Assembly (NCBI GenBank): GCA_015056365.1 | Contig: SVGM01000012.1 | Span: 39,924 to 103,923, forward strand | Direction of reading: 5' to 3' | Source of the DNA: Clostridiales bacterium | Lineage (GTDB): Bacteria > Bacillota > Clostridia > Christensenellales > Aristaeellaceae | Length of the DNA: 64,000 nucleotides | Shown here: piece after piece, positions 19,997 through 28,971 of the stretch | How positions within the stretch are numbered: position 1 is the first letter of the stretch | How the letters are laid out: the number at the start of each line of letters is the position of its first letter | Program-made: the position numbers and the translations under genes | Notes under the pieces: generated by a model | What the model was told of the DNA's origin: nothing | Database searches by the model: none | Seen by the model: only the letters and a program-made list of their open reading frames with translations

Positions 19997-20581
19997 TCAG
20001 GCATTTTCGCCCTGCGCCGTGTACCAGTCCATAAACGCCTGCATATATTCTTCGTGGGGGGTGATCACGCGGATGTCCACATCAGGGCTCTGCTTTGCAT
20101 AGGCCTCCAGCATGCCGGCCAGGTTGTCCTTTGACTTCATGTAGTCATCGATGATGGCCGGCGTGTCCATTCCGGATCTGTGCAGCAGAATGGCTGAGAC
20201 CACGCCCGTCCGGTCCTTGCCTGCGCTGCAGAAGTACAGCACGTTGGTATCCGCTGACCAGATCAGGTCGACGATCCTGCACATCTGTTCATCCGCCATG
20301 CGAATGTATGCCTTGGAAACGTCGTCCACGGAAGAGGGTACAGCGTTTCCGCCGGTGACAGGCATGGAGTGATAACGAAATCGTGCATCCTGTGCCAAGG
20401 GACAGGGTTTTTGCTTCTGTTCGCACACTTCCCTAAGATCAACGACGGTGGTGATACCCTTGGTGATCAGCCAGTCGGTTTCCGGCTCGGTGATGCGGTA
20501 CGGAACGTCGCTGCGGACGAAGCGCAGGCTGCCGGGCAGAATGGCCCTTGTATTGAGGGTGCTGCTAAGAAGACTGGACAT
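19997..20581 (-). CDS. Tyrosine/dual-specificity phosphatase family protein
   Basis: Protein of 194 residues with the Cys-x5-Arg phosphatase loop CSAGKDRTG (Cys118, Arg124) and the N-terminal hallmarks of the Y_phosphatase3-type bacterial enzymes (LPGSLRFVRSDVPYRIT, TTVVDLRE). Members act on phosphotyrosine or phosphoinositides. It is transcribed 38 bases after the GT-C membrane protein gene, probably as one unit. AAGGAG precedes the ATG. Confidence 0.85.
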   Translation of the reverse strand: MSSLLSSTLNTRAILPGSLRFVRSDVPYRITEPETDWLITKGITTVVDLREVCEQKQKPCPLAQDARFRYHSMPVTGGNAVPSSVDDVSKAYIRMADEQMCRIVDLIWSADTNVLYFCSAGKDRTGVVSAILLHRSGMDTPAIIDDYMKSKDNLAGMLEAYAKQSPDVDIRVITPHEEYMQAFMDWYTAQGENA

Positions 20582-20619
20582 GGGATCGCTCCTTACCTTT
20601 GTTGGGAAGGGGGCGAAAA

Positions 20620-22158
20620 TCAGCTTTCGCCCAAGGTACGCAGTCGGTACAGATAGACGGTGTCATACCACATACCTTCGGTGGCAGGGCAGGAATCCAC
20701 CAGTTCGTAACGCTCGTCGATGGACTGGGGATTCAGCCCGCGGGTGACCACGAAGTCGCACAGGCCTTCTCTCACGTAGCGTTCCTGTTCGGAGCGCATC
20801 TCGTCCAGAGGCACGTTGGTCAGATGGTAAAAGCGCACGTGGGGGGCGACGCCGGCGGCGGTGTAGAAGCCCGCGTCCAGAAAGCCGAAGTTCAGCATGG
20901 TGGGGCTGTCGTATTGGTTGATGATGGCGGCAAAGCGATACTGCATGGTTTCCTCGCGTTTTTGCAGAAAGCCGCTGGATACATTGGGGCTGAGGAAGCT
21001 GGCAGCGATGCACACCGCAGTGAGCGCAGCCAGCGCCGCCTTGGGCGCATGCGCCGCACGAGGGGAGACTGGCGCCGCAGCCTCTTCAAACCAGCGTCGC
21101 TCGATCCACCGGCAAACCGGCAGGAAGCATACGGGCGTCAGTGCGCCAAGAGCGAAGCCGTAATAGACATAATACCGACCGCCGACGAAGATACCCAGCA
21201 TCCCCAGAGCCAAACAGAGATACCAGGTCACTTTTTCCGTGACGGTCTGTTTTTTGCTCAAAAGCAGCCAGAGCATCCCGGCCATCAGAGGCAGCGTATA
21301 ACCGGGGTTCTCGATGATCCAGGAGAGGATCGCCTTCACAATGGCCTTGATCCGCTGAAGCAGCGTCAGGGGCGCTTCGGCGCCTGCATAGAGGAAGAAG
21401 TTATCGTATAGGTAGGTTTTCAGGAAGGGAAGCAGCCCGTCTACAGCCCAGAAATAGAGGAGCCAGGGCAGGGTGGAGAGCACGAACCCAAGGAACATCC
21501 AGCCGATATCCGTAAGCGCCCGTTTCAAACCGCCCCTGCGCAGTCCGAGCCATGCCAGCATCAGGCACACAGCAGCCGGAATGCCCACCAGGGTGAATTT
21601 CAGCCAGAATACGCAGCCTAGCAGGAAGCCTGCAATGAGCAGCTGAGAGGGCGTGGTTTGGCAGCTGTGAAGGCGCTGCGCCTTAAGCAGCTGATACAGC
21701 GGAAACAGCATCATGGGCAGAGCCAGTTCCTCTGCGCTGTCGCCCATCTGAAAGCTCAGCGAGGTAAACAGCAGCACCGCGATCACAGGCAGAGCCGCCC
21801 ATGCGCTGCGATGAGCGCCCCAGAGGACGATCAACTGATATGCGATGGTAAGGAACAGGGCATTGGAGAGAACCTCCAGCAGATACACGCCGAAAAACGT
21901 ATCAAAGCTGATCAGGGCACACAGCGCGTGAAGGAAATATAGCAGCGGGCCCTTGTGGTCGTAAAGGTCCCGGTACATCACCTTGCCCTGGGTCATGGCC
22001 TTGCCTGCGGAGAAAAACACATTGGCATCCGCCCAGTCGTTGATGGGGTAGGCGGGGGAGGATTTGGAACAAATGAAAAGCATCGCCGCAGACAACAGTA
22101 GCGCATAGAGAAAAACGCGCCACAGGGATCCGGGTGACTTGCGTGTGCTGAGCGTCAT
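20620..22158 (-). CDS. GT-C fold (family 39-like) membrane glycosyltransferase
   Basis: Polytopic protein of 512 residues with about ten hydrophobic segments. After the first membrane helix comes INDWADANVFFSAGKAM, then YRDLYDHKGPLLYFLH. An acidic first-loop motif followed by a YDHKGP segment is characteristic of GT-C glycosyltransferases of the PMT/ArnT group, which use polyprenyl-phosphate sugars outside the membrane. A soluble tail follows residue 400. Acceptor and sugar cannot be told. It forms an operon with the downstream phosphatase. Confidence 0.7.
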   Translation of the reverse strand: MTLSTRKSPGSLWRVFLYALLLSAAMLFICSKSSPAYPINDWADANVFFSAGKAMTQGKVMYRDLYDHKGPLLYFLHALCALISFDTFFGVYLLEVLSNALFLTIAYQLIVLWGAHRSAWAALPVIAVLLFTSLSFQMGDSAEELALPMMLFPLYQLLKAQRLHSCQTTPSQLLIAGFLLGCVFWLKFTLVGIPAAVCLMLAWLGLRRGGLKRALTDIGWMFLGFVLSTLPWLLYFWAVDGLLPFLKTYLYDNFFLYAGAEAPLTLLQRIKAIVKAILSWIIENPGYTLPLMAGMLWLLLSKKQTVTEKVTWYLCLALGMLGIFVGGRYYVYYGFALGALTPVCFLPVCRWIERRWFEEAAAPVSPRAAHAPKAALAALTAVCIAASFLSPNVSSGFLQKREETMQYRFAAIINQYDSPTMLNFGFLDAGFYTAAGVAPHVRFYHLTNVPLDEMRSEQERYVREGLCDFVVTRGLNPQSIDERYELVDSCPATEGMWYDTVYLYRLRTLGES

Positions 22159-22278
22159 GATATCGCCTCAATCGATTGGGATGGATGTAGCGTATCATAT
22201 TTCAGGCCACGGGGCAAGTGCATTTCCGAAGCAGCAGATACATAGGCTGTGACAGACGATGGAAAGGAAGTGGCAGCC

Positions 22279-23379
22279 ATGTGGGCACGAAGAAGCGGCG
22301 TGCTGACGGCGCTGATCCTCACGGCGATCCTGCTGTATCTGATGCCGGGGCTGGTACGGGGACGGCTGAACGACACCGGCGGCAGGATGGATGAGCGGCT
22401 GCGTCCGGCGCCTGCACGTACGCTGGTGGTGTGGGTCATCTCCGATGCGGCGGAGGATCGCAAGCTGCTCAGCACCCTGTGCTCTGCCTTTGAGAAGGAA
22501 CAAAAAGGGCTGCATGTTTATTTGAGACGTGTGGATGCGGAGGAACTGTACGCACAGGATGCGGTCCTGCCGGACGTTTTGATGCACGTAACAGGCGAGA
22601 TCACCGCGTCGGAAGAGATTCTGCTGCCCTTGCATATGCCGGACGGGATGCCGGAGCTTTTGGCAAGCAGCGGGCGCAGCAAGGGGGTACAGTACGCGCT
22701 GCCGCTGTGGTACAGCCCCAATGTGCTAAGCCTGCCCCGTTCGTGGTTTGTTACAGAGGGGAAGGATCAAGTAACCATCACGGAGGGTTCGTATTTTTCG
22801 CTGCAAACGCCTACCCCTACAGAAGTGGATCCTGATCTGCCCGTTATCGACAATCTGCCCTGGGCAAAGCTGACGGAGTGCGGAACAATTCGCTCCTTGA
22901 GCAGCGTGGGGTTTCAGCAGCTGCTGCTATGCTGTCCAATGTCCCTCAGGCAGGAGCTAAGCGCCTGCGTTCCCACGAACGAAAGCGCGCCGGAGGAGGC
23001 GCTGCTCCAGAGTCTGACACAGCATGAAAGCGCAGTCGCCGCAGGATCTGCCCTGGCAGGCGTCGCCCTCAGCCCCGTGGTGTCCGACCGGGTGCGCTAT
23101 GTTTCCTTGTGCAGGGACGGAGCGGACGCCCGGGCGTTTGCGGCATATCTGCTCAGCGATGCGGCGCAGCAGCAAACGGCAGCACATCTGTTGCTGCCGG
23201 TGCAGAACAGCCTTCAATGGCCAGGCAGCGGACTTATGTCTGAACTGGGGCGAGCTGCTCAGGAAAGTCTGCTCTTGCCCAATTGTTTTGCCCATACCCG
23301 GGAGGAGATCCGCAGCCTGTGCATGGATGATTTCCGCCGGGGAGAGGACGCGGCAGTGACGCTTCTCAGGCTCCGCTGA
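22279..23379 (+). CDS. Membrane-anchored extracellular solute-binding-like protein
   Basis: Protein of 366 residues with one N-terminal hydrophobic anchor (VLTALILTAILLYLM). It is followed by a fold like the family 1 periplasmic binding proteins (TLVVWVISDAAEDRKLLSTL, YALPLWYSPNVL, AFAAYLLSDAAQQQ near the C-terminus). There is no lipobox cysteine, no transporter permease and no ATPase gene beside it. The ATG at 22279 follows AAGGAAG; an in-frame GTG at 22249 is less likely. It may be a sensor or an orphan binding protein. The ligand is unknown. Confidence 0.55.
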   Translation: MWARRSGVLTALILTAILLYLMPGLVRGRLNDTGGRMDERLRPAPARTLVVWVISDAAEDRKLLSTLCSAFEKEQKGLHVYLRRVDAEELYAQDAVLPDVLMHVTGEITASEEILLPLHMPDGMPELLASSGRSKGVQYALPLWYSPNVLSLPRSWFVTEGKDQVTITEGSYFSLQTPTPTEVDPDLPVIDNLPWAKLTECGTIRSLSSVGFQQLLLCCPMSLRQELSACVPTNESAPEEALLQSLTQHESAVAAGSALAGVALSPVVSDRVRYVSLCRDGADARAFAAYLLSDAAQQQTAAHLLLPVQNSLQWPGSGLMSELGRAAQESLLLPNCFAHTREEIRSLCMDDFRRGEDAAVTLLRLR

Positions 23380-23442
23380 CGGTATAAACCGCTGCGACTC
23401 AGCCATACTAAACTCATAAACTTACCGTCGGAGGCGATAACC

Positions 23443-24195
23443 ATGACTCAGACCACGACCGTTCATCCGCGCGGCGGTTGGCAGCAGGATGAGATTGATA
23501 TGCTTTTTCATGCGGTGAGAGACGCCGCTCAGGAGGGGAAGCCGCTTCGCAATGTGTTTGCCGACGTGGGGGAGCAGCTGAACCGTAAACCCAACAGCAT
23601 CCGCAACTACTACTATGCCAAGGTGAAGGAAACGCCGGAGCTGGCCCCCGGTAAGATTTCCTTTCGCGCCTTTTCTGAGGAAGAGCTTCATGCGCTCTTG
23701 CGGGATGTGCTCATCGCCCGGGGAAAAGGGGAGAGCGTACGCGCCTGCGTTACCCGGCGCGCCGGCGGCGATCGTTCCGCTATGCTGCGTTACCAGAACA
23801 AATATCGCTCCATTTTGAAAAACAAGCCGGAAATGCTGGAGGAGATCGCTAACGAGCTGCGTCAGGAAGGACTGCCCTGTCCGGAAAACGTAGCCGCCTA
23901 TCGGCATTATGGGCAGCCGGACAGCCTGCCCGCCGGCCTGGATGCGCTGGAGAAGAATCTGCGCGAGCCGGGCGTGGCAGCTATGCTGGATGGACTCAAC
24001 AGCCTGCTTCGCCGTATGGATGCGCAGAGTGCAGCACTCCGTGAACGCACCGAGGCCGAGGAGGAGCAAAAGGTGCCCTACGAACGCTGGGCGCAGGCGC
24101 GGCAGGAAGCGGACCGGCTCCGGGTGGAGGTGGATCTGCTGAAGATGGCGCTGGAGGATGCAGAAAAACGAAGTGTAGTCCATCAGCAGGAATAA
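23443..24195 (+). CDS. Myb/SANT-like DNA-binding protein (RsfA-like N-terminus)
   Basis: Protein of 250 residues. Residues about 10-62 (GGWQQDEIDMLFHAV…, VGEQLNRKPNSIRNYYYAKV) resemble the Myb-like domain of Bacillus RsfA-type prespore regulators. The last 60 residues form a charged coiled coil. The middle has no recognised motif. GGAGG precedes the ATG. A weak hairpin terminator follows. The role as a regulator is inferred only from the N-terminal domain. Confidence 0.5.
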   Translation: MTQTTTVHPRGGWQQDEIDMLFHAVRDAAQEGKPLRNVFADVGEQLNRKPNSIRNYYYAKVKETPELAPGKISFRAFSEEELHALLRDVLIARGKGESVRACVTRRAGGDRSAMLRYQNKYRSILKNKPEMLEEIANELRQEGLPCPENVAAYRHYGQPDSLPAGLDALEKNLREPGVAAMLDGLNSLLRRMDAQSAALRERTEAEEEQKVPYERWAQARQEADRLRVEVDLLKMALEDAEKRSVVHQQE

Positions 24196-24211
24196 GAGTC
24201 TGTGTGATGAT

Positions 24212-24242
24212 GCCGTCTGCCGGAGTGCAGGCGGCATTTGTG
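24212..24242 (+). terminator. Weak hairpin terminator
   Basis: GCCGTCTGC (24212-24220) pairs with GCAGGCGGC (24227-24235) with one G-U pair. It is followed by ATTTGTGGT, a poor T-run. Confidence 0.5.
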
Positions 24243-24321
24243 GTATTCCACCGAGGCTGCCTTCATTGCGCGGAGTTCCAGTACATGGTATACTGGCACA
24301 CAAGCAGGAGGTGCAGCCAGC

Positions 24322-24843
24322 ATGCATACGATCCTTGAAATGGATGAACATAACTATGACGAGGCGCTGCCGGAGATCCGGCGCACGGCCGTACGGGGTG
24401 TCATTTTTCGCGCGGGCAAGCTGCTGATGATCCGTTCCAGCTTCGGCGAAGTCAAGTTTCCCGGCGGTGGCCAGGAGCAGGATGAAAATGATGTGGATAC
24501 GCTGCTTCGGGAGGTGCGGGAGGAAACTGGCTATCATGTGCTGCCGGAGAGCATCCGTCCCTTCGGGCAGGTGGTGGAAAGGCGGCTGTCCACCTACGAA
24601 CCCATGATCTGGCATCAGATCAACCGGTACTATTTCTGCAGCATCGGCAAGGAACAGGACGCCTGCCAGTACAGCGAAAACGAGCAGAAATACGGCATGC
24701 ATCAGGTATGGGTCTCCCTGGCGGAAGCGCTGGAAACCAACCGTGAAATGCTGGGGCGTGAGGGCAGAAGGCCATGGAACCAGCGGGAATTCCATGTGCT
24801 GGAACTGCTGGCGGCGCAGATGAATGGCAAGGAAACGCTGTGA
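24322..24843 (+). CDS. Nudix hydrolase
   Basis: Protein of 173 residues with a perfect Nudix box: glycine, five residues, Glu, seven residues, then REVREETGY (about residues 50-72). Nudix enzymes cleave nucleoside diphosphates linked to another group; the substrate here is not predictable. The ATG at 24322 follows AGGAGG with good spacing; the frame is open to 24238, but that part lies in the previous gene's terminator region. It has its own terminator. Confidence 0.88.
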   Translation: MHTILEMDEHNYDEALPEIRRTAVRGVIFRAGKLLMIRSSFGEVKFPGGGQEQDENDVDTLLREVREETGYHVLPESIRPFGQVVERRLSTYEPMIWHQINRYYFCSIGKEQDACQYSENEQKYGMHQVWVSLAEALETNREMLGREGRRPWNQREFHVLELLAAQMNGKETL

Positions 24844-24855
24844 AACAAACAATAG

Positions 24856-24892
24856 AAAGAGGGATTCCCCGAAACTGGGGAATCCCTCTTTG
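24856..24892. terminator. Terminator between the Nudix and 5'-nucleotidase genes
   Basis: AAAGAGGGATTCCCC and GGGGAATCCCTCTTT form a perfect stem with a six-base loop (GAAACT). A- and T-rich flanks allow use in both directions. Confidence 0.85.
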
Positions 24893-24923
24893 TGATCTGC
24901 CCAATGGGGCAGTTTTTTGCTGA

Positions 24924-26606
24924 TTATTCGGCAGCGGGAGCTTCGGGCACAGCCACGATGCGGCCCTGGCCGTAGGGCTCAGCGTATTCCTCGCCAACAA
25001 CGCCGCCGAGCACGTCAACGATGTAGTTGATGAGCACCTGGTTGTCGATCATCACGTCTTCCTGCAGAAGCTTGTTGTCGGCAAACATGGTGTAGCCGTC
25101 GCCCATGTCCTTGATCTTGTAGTTGTGGGAAGCCAGGGTGTAGACCTTCTCGGGATCAACGGGTTCGCCGCCGATGAGCAGGTTCTGCACACGACGGGGA
25201 GCGCCTTCGGTAACGCCCACGAACATCTTGGCTTCGTCCAGCAGGACGGGGCTGTCGATGTAAGTGTGGATTTCGAAGGTCATGCCGCTGACATGCAGGA
25301 AGCCGCCGAATTCGCCGGGCAGAGAAGCCACGGAGAGCTCAAGGGCGTCCATGATCTCCTGGCCGGTGATCTCGATGACGCACATGGAGTTGCCGAAGGG
25401 ATGAACCAGCAGGATGTCGTTGAGGGTGATGTCACCAGCGCTAATGGAAGCGCGGATACCGCCGCCGTTGACGACAGCGACGTCAGCGCCGGACATGGCG
25501 CGGTAAGCATCGGCGCACAGGTCGCCCAGGTTGGTCTCGGCGGTGCGGATAATGCGGATAGACTTGCCGTTTTCATCCACGGCAACGGGGTCGTTGATGA
25601 TCAGGTCAACAGCAGTCTTGGCAACCACTTCGTTCAGCTTGGCGTCCAGAGAAGCGGTGGCGTCCATCACGGCCACGGACACATCATTGTTGATGTCGAA
25701 CAGCTCGGGGGCAGAAACGTCATTATTCCAGGTGTACACGCCGGTCTGCAGGCTGCCGTCGGTGCCGATGGTCAGATAGCCGATGCACTCCAGCTTGGTG
25801 CCGCAGGCAGCACGCAGAACGGTCTCGCCGTCCTTGTTGAGCATTTCCACCTGATCGGTGTCATGGCTGTGGCCGTCCAGCAGAACGTCCATGCCGGTGG
25901 TGTTGGCGATCACGTCAGCATAGGTCCAGGGCTGGCACTCGGCTTCGTTGCCAAGGTGGGCCATACCAATGACGTAGGTGGCGCCTTCGCCACGGGCAGC
26001 GTCGATAGCGGTCTGCACAGCAGCGTAGAGGGCTTCGCCGGTTTCATCCTGGTAGAAACCATAGATGAAGTTGCCGTTGTCATCCTGGAAGTACTTGGGG
26101 GCGGAGGAGGTGATGGTCTTGGGGGTGGTGATACCCACGAAGGCAACCTTCACGCCGTCGAATTCCTTGATGACGTAGGGCTGGAAGACCAGTTCGCCTT
26201 CCTTGTTGAAGTTGGCGGAGATGTAGGGGAACTCAGCCATTTCCACCAGCTCGAAGAAACGGGCCATGCCGTAATCGAACTCGTGGTTGCCGATGGTAGC
26301 GATGTCGTAGCCGACAGCGTTCATCAGCTTGATGTTGGCTTCGCCGGTGGTCATGGTGCCAACGGGCTCACCCTGGATGGAGTCGCCGTTGTCAACCAGC
26401 AGCACGTGGTTGCCCTGAGACTTCAGGTTGTCGCGGATGGCGGCCAGACCTTCGTAGCCAAAGCCGTTTTCAATGCCGCAGTGTACGTCGCTGGTGAACA
26501 GCACGATCAGGTTCTGCTGCAGCGCGGGGGCTTCAGCAGTTTCGGCGAAGGCAACGCCGCTGAGCAGCATGCACAGTGCCAGAAGAAGACCAAGAATCTT
26601 TTTCAT
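24924..26606 (-). CDS. Secreted 5'-nucleotidase / metallophosphatase
   Basis: Exported two-domain nucleotidase of 560 residues. The signal peptide is MKKILGLLLALCMLLSGVAFA. The calcineurin-like domain has its metal motifs SDVHCG, NGDSIQG, GNHEFD, GMAHLG and DGHSHD. The C-terminal 5'-nucleotidase domain has TNLGDLCADAYR and VNGGGIRASI. It would release phosphate and nucleosides from extracellular nucleotides. No LPxTG sorting signal or lipobox is seen. The ATG at 26606 follows AAGGAGG; the frame is open to 26765, but that part covers the promoter. Confidence 0.93.
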   Translation of the reverse strand: MKKILGLLLALCMLLSGVAFAETAEAPALQQNLIVLFTSDVHCGIENGFGYEGLAAIRDNLKSQGNHVLLVDNGDSIQGEPVGTMTTGEANIKLMNAVGYDIATIGNHEFDYGMARFFELVEMAEFPYISANFNKEGELVFQPYVIKEFDGVKVAFVGITTPKTITSSAPKYFQDDNGNFIYGFYQDETGEALYAAVQTAIDAARGEGATYVIGMAHLGNEAECQPWTYADVIANTTGMDVLLDGHSHDTDQVEMLNKDGETVLRAACGTKLECIGYLTIGTDGSLQTGVYTWNNDVSAPELFDINNDVSVAVMDATASLDAKLNEVVAKTAVDLIINDPVAVDENGKSIRIIRTAETNLGDLCADAYRAMSGADVAVVNGGGIRASISAGDITLNDILLVHPFGNSMCVIEITGQEIMDALELSVASLPGEFGGFLHVSGMTFEIHTYIDSPVLLDEAKMFVGVTEGAPRRVQNLLIGGEPVDPEKVYTLASHNYKIKDMGDGYTMFADNKLLQEDVMIDNQVLINYIVDVLGGVVGEEYAEPYGQGRIVAVPEAPAAE

Positions 26607-26664
26607 GCAGGTATCCTCCTTGGTAAGTTGTGGAGTTGTTGTGAAACGAGGTTTTCCGTACTTC

Positions 26665-26692
26665 ATTATAGCATAATTGGATGGGTTTTCAA
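26665..26692 (-). promoter_or_regulatory. Promoter of the 5'-nucleotidase gene
   Basis: TTGAAA (26687-26692), 16-bp spacer, TATAAT (26665-26670) on the minus strand. Confidence 0.7.
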
Positions 26693-26731
26693 GAGGGAGA
26701 AAAACAGAATAAAAACATAAATAACATAAGG

Positions 26732-26760
26732 GTGACGGTGCGTAGGGGATGTGATATACT
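26732..26760 (+). promoter_or_regulatory. Probable promoter of the thioesterase gene
   Basis: GTGACG (26732-26737), 17-bp spacer, TATACT (26755-26760). The -35 match is weak. Confidence 0.4.
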
Positions 26761-26796
26761 ATCATTTGTCACGCTTTTGACAAGGAGGAACCTTCC

Positions 26797-27534
26797 ATGC
26801 AGCAGCCTTATTCTATGGATATGATCATTGAAATGAGCATGGTGGATATGATGGGCAAATGGCAGCCCGGTTCTGTTTTCCGTACGCTGCAGGTGGCGTC
26901 CGGCGCCCATGCGGGCGGCTGGGGTCTGGGCCGCGAAGACCTGGCCAGGCACGGGATCGCCTGGGTGCTGACTCGCGCTGCCTACCAGATGGATGAGTAC
27001 CCTGTCTATGGCCAGACCATCACCGTAAAGACCTGGCCGGGAAAAGCCCGCCACGGCTTTTTCCCCAGGCACTATACCTTTGAGCTGAACGGCCGGGAGA
27101 TTGGCCGCGCCACGGGTCTGTACGTGATCATGGACATCCAGCAGAGGAAAATGGCGGACCCTGCCCGCTTGCCCGGAGAGCTGCCGGAGTATGATATTCC
27201 TGCGCCTATGCCTGCGCCGGGCGCGATCGCGCTGCCAGATGCAGAGCCTGTCGCCTGCGTGCATCAGGTGAAGTACAGCGATCTGGACTTTAATCTTCAC
27301 GTCAACAATACCCGCTACATCGACTGGTATGCCGATTGCTTCGACTGGAAGTATCACCAGCAGCACGAGCTGTCTGAAGTAACGGTGCATTATCTGCAGG
27401 AGATCCGTCCCGGAGAGTGCGTGGACCTGCTGATGCGCAAAGCGGAGAACGTTGCCGTGCTGCAAGGCTCGGCGGATGGTCAGCAGCGCTTTCAGATCAA
27501 GGGCGTATGGCGTGCGTGCAGCGAGGGAAAATAA
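26797..27534 (+). CDS. Acyl-ACP thioesterase
   Basis: Releases fatty acids from acyl carrier protein. The protein has 245 residues with two hot-dog repeats. The second contains SDLDFNLHVNNTRYIDWY (about 164-181), matching the catalytic NxHVNN segment of plant FatA/FatB and bacterial acyl-ACP thioesterases. TWPGKARHGFFPRHY marks the first repeat. AAGGAGG precedes the ATG. It stands alone, but it is the only fatty-acid-releasing gene near the acyl-AMP ligase/ACP cluster 2 kb downstream. Confidence 0.88.
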   Translation: MQQPYSMDMIIEMSMVDMMGKWQPGSVFRTLQVASGAHAGGWGLGREDLARHGIAWVLTRAAYQMDEYPVYGQTITVKTWPGKARHGFFPRHYTFELNGREIGRATGLYVIMDIQQRKMADPARLPGELPEYDIPAPMPAPGAIALPDAEPVACVHQVKYSDLDFNLHVNNTRYIDWYADCFDWKYHQQHELSEVTVHYLQEIRPGECVDLLMRKAENVAVLQGSADGQQRFQIKGVWRACSEGK

Positions 27535-27556
27535 ACTGCACTTTCCTTGTATTTCG

Positions 27557-27586
27557 TTGAAATGGCAACAGTTGCTGTGTTAGAAT
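27557..27586 (+). promoter_or_regulatory. Promoter of the lysA-like gene
   Basis: TTGAAA (27557-27562), 18-bp spacer, TAGAAT (27581-27586). The leader is only about 35 nt, too short for a lysine riboswitch. Confidence 0.5.
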
Positions 27587-27624
27587 GGGAACGTTTTTAA
27601 CAGCGATTTGTACGGGAGGTTACC

Positions 27625-28893
27625 ATGCCGAATTTTTCATTGTCTGATCAGGTGTTTTTCGATGCTGTCCAGCAGTTTCAGACTCCGTTTCATCTCTACA
27701 GCGAGCAGGGCGTACGCAACACGGCCCGCCGCCTGAACGCTGCCTTTTCCGGCGTTTCTTCTTTCCGGGAATACTTTGCAGTCAAGGCATTGCCTACCCC
27801 TGCGATTCTTAGGATCCTCAAGGAGGAAGGCTGCGGCGTGGACTGCGCCAGCCTGACGGAGCTGATGCTGGCGGATGCCTGCGGCTTCAAGGGCGATGAC
27901 ATCATGTTCAGCGCCAACGACGTGCCTCCGGAGGAATTCCGTCTGGCGCGCCAGCTGGGCGCTACCATCAACCTGGACGATATCACCCATGTGGACATGC
28001 TCCGGGAAAACGGCGGCATTCCTGAGGAAGTCTGCCTTCGCTTCAATCCCGGCGGCGCCTTCCGCATCGGCAACACCATCATGGGCGATCCGGGCGACGC
28101 CAAGTACGGCATGACCCGTGAGCAGCTGACCCAGGCGCTGGAGATGATGAAGGCCGACGGCCTCAAGCGCTTTGGTCTGCATGCGTTTTTGAGCAGCAAT
28201 ACCACCGACCCCCTGTACTATCCCGCCCTGGCAAAGATTCTGTTTGGCGTGGGCAAGGAGCTGATGGAAGAAACCGGTTTGCAGCTCAGCTTTGTGAACC
28301 TGTCCGGCGGCATCGGCATTCCCTACCTGCCCGATGATCCTCAGGCGGATCTGGAAGCCATCGGCGCGGGCGTCAGCGAGGAATATCACAAGGCGTTCAC
28401 CCAGTGCGGCATCGAGGGCGTGGCCATCAAGAGCGAGCTGGGCCGTTACATGACCGGCCCTAACGGCTGGCTGGTGACCCATGTGCTGCATGAGAAAAAC
28501 ATCCATAAGCGCTATGTGGGTCTGAACGCATCCGCCTGTGACCTGATGCGTCCGGCGATGTACGGCGCCTATCATCACATCACCGTGCCTGGTAAGGAAC
28601 ATCTGCCCCATACCGATCTGGTGGACGTCACCGGCAACCTGTGCGAGAACAACGACAAGTTTGCGATAGACCGTCTTCTGCCCAAGGTGGATATCGGCGA
28701 CCTGCTGGTCATCCACGACACCGGCGCTCACGGCCTGAGCATGGGCTACAACTACAACGGCAAGCTGCGCTGCAAAGAAGTGCTGCACTGCGAGGACGGC
28801 TCCTTCCGGCTGATCCGTCGTGAAGAAAGGCCGGCGGACTACTTCGCTACGCTGGATGTGGATCCTGTGTGGAACCAGCTCGGTGAAGCGTAA
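27625..28893 (+). CDS. lysA: Diaminopimelate decarboxylase-like PLP enzyme
   Basis: Fold-III PLP decarboxylase of 422 residues. The PLP lysine is Lys54 in YFAVKALP. The phosphate loop is NLSGGIGIPY rather than the common GGG. The catalytic cysteine is in GNLCENNDKFA, and the closing HDTGAHGLSMGYNYNG is the usual DAHAM/GAYG region. LysA makes lysine from meso-diaminopimelate, but relatives act on other carboxylated amino acids, so substrate assignment is moderate. No other lysine genes adjoin. Its own promoter and strong terminator make it monocistronic. Confidence 0.82.
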   Translation: MPNFSLSDQVFFDAVQQFQTPFHLYSEQGVRNTARRLNAAFSGVSSFREYFAVKALPTPAILRILKEEGCGVDCASLTELMLADACGFKGDDIMFSANDVPPEEFRLARQLGATINLDDITHVDMLRENGGIPEEVCLRFNPGGAFRIGNTIMGDPGDAKYGMTREQLTQALEMMKADGLKRFGLHAFLSSNTTDPLYYPALAKILFGVGKELMEETGLQLSFVNLSGGIGIPYLPDDPQADLEAIGAGVSEEYHKAFTQCGIEGVAIKSELGRYMTGPNGWLVTHVLHEKNIHKRYVGLNASACDLMRPAMYGAYHHITVPGKEHLPHTDLVDVTGNLCENNDKFAIDRLLPKVDIGDLLVIHDTGAHGLSMGYNYNGKLRCKEVLHCEDGSFRLIRREERPADYFATLDVDPVWNQLGEA

Positions 28894-28903
28894 CAAAATC
28901 ATG

Positions 28904-28951
28904 AAACCCCCGCTTTTTGGGTTCTTTTGAACCTGAAAAGTGGGGGTTTTT
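28904..28951 (+). terminator. Terminator after lysA
   Basis: A long interrupted stem (AAACCCCC, CTTTT, GGGTTC with GAACCT, AAAAG, GGGGGTTT; loop TTTT) is followed by further T residues. It separates lysA from the lux-like cluster. Confidence 0.85.
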
Positions 28952-28971
28952 GCACCTTTCAGCGAATCCAT

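Noticed and set aside
27535..27624. Lysine riboswitch upstream of lysA
   Set aside because: Only about 90 bases separate the genes and the leader is about 35 nt; a lysine riboswitch needs about 170 nt.
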